A stretch of DNA of 64,000 bases from KBS50 sp042434095 (GTDB taxonomy: Bacteria > Actinomycetota > Actinomycetes > Mycobacteriales > Micromonosporaceae), in the NCBI RefSeq assembly GCF_042434095.1, contig NZ_JBHLUE010000034.1:345499-409498 (forward strand), given 5' to 3'. Positions 60,386 to 64,000 of the stretch are shown here, piece by piece. The translations under genes and the position numbers were made by a program. Under the pieces are notes generated by a model that did not search any database, was not told the DNA's origin, and saw only the letters and a program-made list of their open reading frames with translations. The stretch's first letter is position 1. Every line of letters starts with the position of its first letter.

Positions 60386-60768
60386 CCCTCCTACCAACGA
60401 TGTCCGCCTGGCGCGCGGACGTAGGCGGGTGGCCTGCCGCGGACGTAGGCGGGTGGCCCGACGCGGACGTAGGCGGATGGCCTGACGCGTCGTGGGCGGC
60501 CCTGGCGCGCTCCTGACCCACGGGACTGTTGCCGGGAGCCGACCGGGGGCCCCGGGCGGGCCGCGGCGCACCTCTCGGCAACGCCCACGCCTGTCAGTCA
60601 TGTTCATGCCGGAGAGGCATGGGGCCTGCGCGGGTCCGACTCCGGCCGGGACGACACGCCGGGCGGCGCCAAGGCGGGTGACCGCCGAGACCCGCGGATT
60701 CTGGGGCAGGGCGGCGCGGAAGGCTCGGCCAAGCGGTTGGCCGGCAGTCGGGGGCTGGCTCAGGGCGC
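60386..60768. other. Intergenic region with a small tandem repeat
   Basis: There is no supported gene in these 383 nt. The region holds three exact-length 24-bp repeats (60415-60486) and an imperfect CATGCC/GGCATG palindrome near 60606-60622. It separates disA from the convergent membrane-anchored protein gene. Confidence 0.5.
60415..60486. repeat. 24-bp tandem repeat, three copies
   Basis: Units begin GCGGACGTAGGCGG and repeat every 24 bp at 60415, 60439 and 60463, with 1-3 differences per unit. Confidence 0.85.
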
Positions 60769-61500
60769 TCAGCCGGTGATGGTGAGCTTCACCGGGTCGC
60801 TCAGCTTGTCGCCCAGCCGGCCGATGACCTGGTATTCGCCGGACGCCACGATCGGTCCGTTGGCCTGGCCGTCGGCGCACCCGCTGGCCTCCCGGCCATT
60901 CCAGTCCACCTGGTAGGCGTGCTCGATGTTCGGCGCGAGCGGCTCGACACTGGAGCCCTTGGCGGTGCCGCAGGTGTCCGACGACCAGACCCGGCGGGCG
61001 CCCGCCTTGATGTAGATCTCCTGGAAATCCGCCCCGAGATCCCGGGGACAATTCCGGGTCGACACATTCTTGATCTTGAGCTGCAGGTTCACCACGGTGC
61101 CGCGCTGCGCCGAGCGCGGCTGCGGCACGGGCACCACCGAGATCTCGTCGTCGGTGCAACCGCCCGCCGGCGGCGCGGCCACCCCGGTGGCGTTCGCCTC
61201 CCCGGTGGCCGGCGGGGCCGGCGTGACCCGCTGGTCGCCCGGCCCGCTCCCGCCGGCCGTGGTGGCCGGAGCGCCGCCGGAGGGCGCGGCCGCGGTGGTG
61301 GCCGGTGCGCCGGTCGGAGTGGCGCCGCCGGGCGGCGCCGGGGCGGGCGAGGTGGCGGACGCCCCCGGCCGGCCGTTCGGATGGTCCGGCTGGGAGCAGG
61401 AATACACGACCACGATGAGGAAGAGCAGGACCGCTCCGAGCACGACGGCGCGGCGCCGCCAATATATGGCGGGGGGCAGGGGGCCAACCGTCAGACGCAT
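60769..61500 (-). CDS. Membrane-anchored protein with extracellular beta domain
   Basis: 243 residues. LPPAIYWRRRAVVLGAVLLF (about 8-27) leads into the single transmembrane helix. A Pro/Ala/Thr/Gly-rich linker (to about 108) precedes a C-terminal beta-sandwich-like domain with paired cysteines (GGCTDDEISVVPVPQPRSAQ, then VSTRNCPRDLG, SSDTCGTAKGSSV, SGCADGQANG). It occupies the place of the conserved membrane protein next to disA in mycobacteria (Rv3587c). Function unknown. ATG 61500 is preferred over GTG 61509 because TACGGT lies immediately before the latter. Confidence 0.7.
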   Translation of the reverse strand: MRLTVGPLPPAIYWRRRAVVLGAVLLFLIVVVYSCSQPDHPNGRPGASATSPAPAPPGGATPTGAPATTAAAPSGGAPATTAGGSGPGDQRVTPAPPATGEANATGVAAPPAGGCTDDEISVVPVPQPRSAQRGTVVNLQLKIKNVSTRNCPRDLGADFQEIYIKAGARRVWSSDTCGTAKGSSVEPLAPNIEHAYQVDWNGREASGCADGQANGPIVASGEYQVIGRLGDKLSDPVKLTITG

Positions 61501-61564
61501 GATGCCCACACCGTAGTCGGAGCGGTCGAGTTGATCCTGCCGACGCGCCGCGCCACCCGTACGG

Positions 61565-62116
61565 TCACCGATAGACCTTGCGGGGGAAGACGGCGTGCGC
61601 GCCCGCCACCCGGTCCAGGAACAGCTTCCCGGCGCAGTGGTCGATCTCGTGCTGGAGGGCGCGGGCCTCGAAGGCGTCGGTGGTCAGCCGGACCTCCTCG
61701 CCGCTGCCGGGCAGCCGGCCCGTGACCACCAGGCGGGTGGCCCGCTTGACGTCCCCGGTCAGATCCGGCACCGACATGCAGCCCTCCCGCCCGGGCCGCC
61801 AGCGGGTGGCCTCGACGACGGTGGCGTTGCACAGCACGAAGACCCCGTGCACGGTCAGCGCCTTGGGATGGCCGGTCACGTCGACCGCGAAGATGTCCGC
61901 CCGCTCGCCCAGCTGCGGGCCGGCGAGGCCGACGCAGCCCGGGGATACCCGCATGGTGGCCACCAGGTCCGCGGCCAGCCGCACCACCTCGTCGGCACAC
62001 GGATCGACCCACCCGGTGCCGCCGCCGAGCACGGGCGCCGGCGCCACCGCCACCGGGCGTACCCGGCCGGCCGGGCCCAGCTCCTCGACGGTCCACCCGG
62101 CGAGCCTCGCGCTCAC
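61565..62116 (-). CDS. Peptide deformylase, divergent
   Basis: 183 residues. The three deformylase motifs are present but altered: CVGLAGPQLG (about 72-81, usually G-x-G-x-A-A-x-Q), EGCMSVP (about 121-127, usually EGCLS) and QHEIDH (about 161-166). The metal Cys and both His are intact, so activity is plausible. Reaction: removal of the formyl group from nascent N-termini. It is not near fmt, suggesting a second copy in the genome. GTG 62116 overlaps the stop of the ACT gene by 4 nt. Confidence 0.88.
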   Translation of the reverse strand: MSARLAGWTVEELGPAGRVRPVAVAPAPVLGGGTGWVDPCADEVVRLAADLVATMRVSPGCVGLAGPQLGERADIFAVDVTGHPKALTVHGVFVLCNATVVEATRWRPGREGCMSVPDLTGDVKRATRLVVTGRLPGSGEEVRLTTDAFEARALQHEIDHCAGKLFLDRVAGAHAVFPRKVYR

Positions 62117-62625
62117 AGGACGTCCGGGTCGACGCGCCGGAGCGTGACCTCCACGTCGAGCCCGCGGCCCACCTCCGCCAGCCGCCCCGAGAGGTCCTCG
62201 GCCGCTCCGGCGGGCAGGTCGACCTCGGCGATCAGGACGTATAGCTGACCGGCGAGCCGGGTGGTCAGGTCCGTGACGTTGGCGCCGGCCGAGGCGAGGA
62301 CCCGGGTCACCGCGGCCACGATGCCGAGCCGGTCGGCCCCGTACACAGCCACCTGGTGCGGCTCCCCCGGCGTGGCCTCCGCACGGTCCGCGACCACCGA
62401 CAGCACCGAAGCCAGCAACCGGCCGTCCGCGGCCAGCGGCGCCAGCGCGTTCTCCACGGCGGCGGCGTCCGGCCCGGTGCACACCAGCGTCATCGCGAAG
62501 TGACCGCGCAGGCGGGTCATGGTGGAATCGGTGAGGTTGGCGCCCAGCCCCGCCAGCGCCTCGGCCACGTCGGCCACGATGCCCGGGCGGTCGTGCCCGA
62601 TCACCGTGATGGCAAGCTCGTTCAC
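62113..62625 (-). CDS. Double-ACT-domain protein, GcvR-like
   Basis: 170 residues consisting of two ACT domains: LAITVIGHDRPGIVADVAEA (residues 4-23) and HQVAVYGADRLGIVAAVTRV (about 92-111). No catalytic or DNA-binding domain is seen, as in GcvR-type amino-acid-sensing regulators. Partner and ligand are unknown. Translational coupling to the deformylase gene (GTGA overlap) is unusual. The start is GTG 62625; in-frame sequence upstream lacks ACT homology. Confidence 0.8.
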   Translation of the reverse strand: MNELAITVIGHDRPGIVADVAEALAGLGANLTDSTMTRLRGHFAMTLVCTGPDAAAVENALAPLAADGRLLASVLSVVADRAEATPGEPHQVAVYGADRLGIVAAVTRVLASAGANVTDLTTRLAGQLYVLIAEVDLPAGAAEDLSGRLAEVGRGLDVEVTLRRVDPDVL

Positions 62626-62731
62626 CGGAGCAGTCTGCCGCACCGGTGACCCGGTTCGGGCCGGTACCGGACCCGGCCCACGGTATGGGACCGACGGGCC
62701 GCGCCGGGCGGCATGGCAGGATCGACCCGCG

Positions 62732-63622
62732 ATGTCCGAGACGAAGCTCGCCACCCTGGCCATTTCCTGGTACGACGACAACGCCCGCGACCTGCCGTGG
62801 CGCGTGCCCGGCGTGGGCGCCTGGCCCATCCTGATCAGCGAGGCGATGCTCCAGCAGACCCCGGTGGCACGGGTGTTGCCGGTGTGGCGGCAGTGGGTGG
62901 ATCGCTGGCCCGAGCCGGCCGGCCTGGCGGCGGAGACGCCCGGCGAGGCCATCCGGATGTGGGGCCGGCTGGGCTACCCCCGGCGGGCGCTGCGGCTGCA
63001 CGAGTGCGCCACGGCCCTGCTGACCCGGCACGGCGGTCGGGTGCCCGAGGACCTGGACGAGCTGCTGGCGCTGCCCGGGATCGGCAGCTACACCGCCCGC
63101 GCGGTGGCCGCCTTCGCGTACGGCCAGCGGCATCCGGTGGTGGACACGAACGTGCGCCGGCTGGTGGCCCGGGCGGTGGCCGGTGAGCCGGACGCCGGGC
63201 CGGCCACCCGGCCGGCCGACCTGGTCGCCACGGCCGAGCTGCTGCCCCCGGAACCGGCCGTGGCCGCCCGCGCCAGCGCGGCGTTCATGGAGCTGGGCGC
63301 GCTCATCTGCACCGCCCGGTCGCCGCGCTGCGGCGGCTGCCCGCTGGCGGGCTCGTGCAGCTGGTTCGGCGCCGGCCGGCCGGCGGTGCCGACCGGGCCC
63401 ACCCGACGCCCCCAGCGGTACGCCGGCACCGATCGTCAGGTACGAGGTCTGCTGCTGGCGGTGTTGCGGGACAGCTCGGGCCCGGTCCCGACGCAGCGGC
63501 TCGACCTGGTGTGGTCGGACGAGGTGCAGCGGTCCCGGGCGCTGGCCGGGCTTGTGCAGGACGGCCTCGTGGAGCTGGTGGGTGACGCCTGCGTGCTGGC
63601 CGGCGAGGGCCGGGCGGGCTGA
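62732..63622 (+). CDS. mutY: A/G-specific adenine DNA glycosylase
   Basis: 296 residues. The catalytic Glu is in LISEAMLQQTPV (about 32-43), the helix-hairpin-helix and Asp in ALPGIGSYTARAVAAFAYGQ and VVDTNVRR (about 111-142), and the [4Fe-4S] ligands in CTARSPRCGGCPLAGSC (C-x6-C-x2-C-x5-C, about 191-207). It removes adenine opposite 8-oxoguanine. The C-terminal domain is short, normal for actinobacterial MutY. It is divergent from the ACT gene. Confidence 0.93.
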   Translation: MSETKLATLAISWYDDNARDLPWRVPGVGAWPILISEAMLQQTPVARVLPVWRQWVDRWPEPAGLAAETPGEAIRMWGRLGYPRRALRLHECATALLTRHGGRVPEDLDELLALPGIGSYTARAVAAFAYGQRHPVVDTNVRRLVARAVAGEPDAGPATRPADLVATAELLPPEPAVAARASAAFMELGALICTARSPRCGGCPLAGSCSWFGAGRPAVPTGPTRRPQRYAGTDRQVRGLLLAVLRDSSGPVPTQRLDLVWSDEVQRSRALAGLVQDGLVELVGDACVLAGEGRAG

Positions 63623-63649
63623 CGCGGGTCGGGCGACCCCGGCCGCCGG

Positions 63650-63775
63650 CACCCGGCACCCGGCACCCGGCACCCGGCACCCGGCACCCGGCACCCGGCA
63701 CCCGGCACCCGGCACCCGGCACCCGGCACCCGGCACCCGGCACCCGGCACCCGGCACCCGGCACCCGGCACCCGG
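63650..63775. repeat. Perfect heptanucleotide tandem repeat (CACCCGG)18
   Basis: Eighteen uninterrupted copies of CACCCGG fill the gap after mutY. Such a short perfect array is prone to slippage and probably varies between strains. Confidence 0.92.
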
Positions 63776-63799
63776 ACAACGAAGCGGCCCGGACAACGA

Positions 63800-63837
63800 A
63801 GCGGCCCGGCCCACCGCGAACGGTGAGCCGGGCCGCT
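63800..63837. terminator. Bidirectional hairpin terminator
   Basis: AGCGGCCCGGC pairs with GCCGGGCCGCT, and inside it ACCG-CGAA-CGGT extends the stem. It lies between convergent mutY and clpC. Confidence 0.8.
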
Positions 63838-63851
63838 GCTGTTGCTGTCGC

Positions 63852-64000
63852 CTACTCGCTGGCGGCCGCGCCGCCGAGGTCGGCCGGGACCGCGTCCGGC
63901 ACCTCGACCGGCTTCTCGGCCCCCCGGAACACCAGCTTGGACTTGTCGGTGTTCTCCGGGTCGCCCTCGCAGTCGACCACCACGATCTGACCCGGGGTCA
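63852..64000 (-). CDS. clpC: ClpC ATPase, C-terminal end only
   Basis: The last 49 or so codons of a gene entering from the right edge. The sequence T-P-G-Q-I-V-V-V-D-C-E-G, then F-R-G-A-E-K-P-V-E-V-P-D, then a Gly/Ala-rich end resembles the C-terminus of actinobacterial ClpC (P-G-Q-I-V-V-V-D-x-E-G...F-R-G-E-x-K). The mutY-clpC neighbourhood agrees. With only the tail visible the assignment is by similarity and position. Confidence 0.65.
   Translation of the reverse strand, partial: TPGQIVVVDCEGDPENTDKSKLVFRGAEKPVEVPDAVPADLGGAAASE

Noticed and set aside
63650..63775. An origin-type iteron array or CRISPR
   Set aside because: It is a simple 7-bp satellite without spacers, DnaA boxes or replication genes.

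Overview
The window is high-GC DNA (about 73% by eye) from an actinomycete. It is probably a member of Micromonosporaceae. The case rests on GTG starts, leaderless-type promoters, a CarD/RadA/DisA/MsiK gene set, and a dispersed GGGCCC double-palindrome repeat of a kind I associate from memory with Micromonospora-like genomes. Most coding is dense, with many 4-nt stop/start overlaps.

Layout. 1-7955 (minus strand): a seven-gene operon resembling a Pel-type exopolysaccharide cluster: a secreted deacetylase-like protein, a PelF-like glycosyltransferase, a 12-TM PelG-like protein, a sugar nucleotidyltransferase, an SDR epimerase, a GH114-like polygalactosaminidase and a nucleotide-sugar dehydrogenase that runs off the left edge. 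8280-16450: a TrkA-type channel, a pyrimidine-dimer-glycosylase-like protein, a CrtU-like FAD oxidoreductase, small membrane proteins and an ArsR/SRPBCC pair. 16459-24525: an approximately 8-kb, lower-GC island in a tRNA-Thr(TGT) gene. It is flanked by a 45-bp duplicated tRNA 3' part and carries a BcgI-like restriction-modification system whose nuclease-methylase polypeptide is interrupted by a TAG codon, an IS481-family insertion with terminal repeats and a target duplication, and an integrase truncated by a second IS remnant. 24947-28716: MsiK-type ABC ATPase, rlmB and cysS. 28788-49427: IclR regulator, a large multicopper oxidase, two unrelated fumarases, PQQ-propeller proteins, and a tyrosine/homogentisate catabolic set (Lrp, hpd, aminotransferase, fah, an unknown fah-coupled gene, hmgA). 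49491-51258: ispF, ispD, carD. 51610-56508: a small type III polyketide synthase cluster with a flavoprotein, a methyltransferase and a UbiA-type prenyltransferase. 56771-64000: an LpqE-like lipoprotein, radA, disA, a membrane-anchored protein, a divergent peptide deformylase with an ACT protein, mutY and the 3' end of clpC.

How it fits together. The order rlmB-cysS-ispF-ispD-carD-lpqE-radA-disA-mutY-clpC is the conserved actinobacterial order (as in Mycobacterium tuberculosis Rv3579c to Rv3596c). Here it is split by about 20 kb of catabolic and redox genes between cysS and ispF, and by about 5 kb of secondary-metabolism genes between carD and lpqE. Tyrosine breakdown would yield fumarate, and fumC and fumA lie in the same insert.

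The most interesting items are the Pel-like cluster, the amber-split BcgI-like system, the missing maleylacetoacetate isomerase step beside an uncharacterised fah-coupled gene, an in-frame TGA followed by a coded membrane helix at 13938, a strong hairpin over the ispD start, and many 18-bp-unit minisatellites that add low-complexity tails to otherwise ordinary enzymes and regulators.
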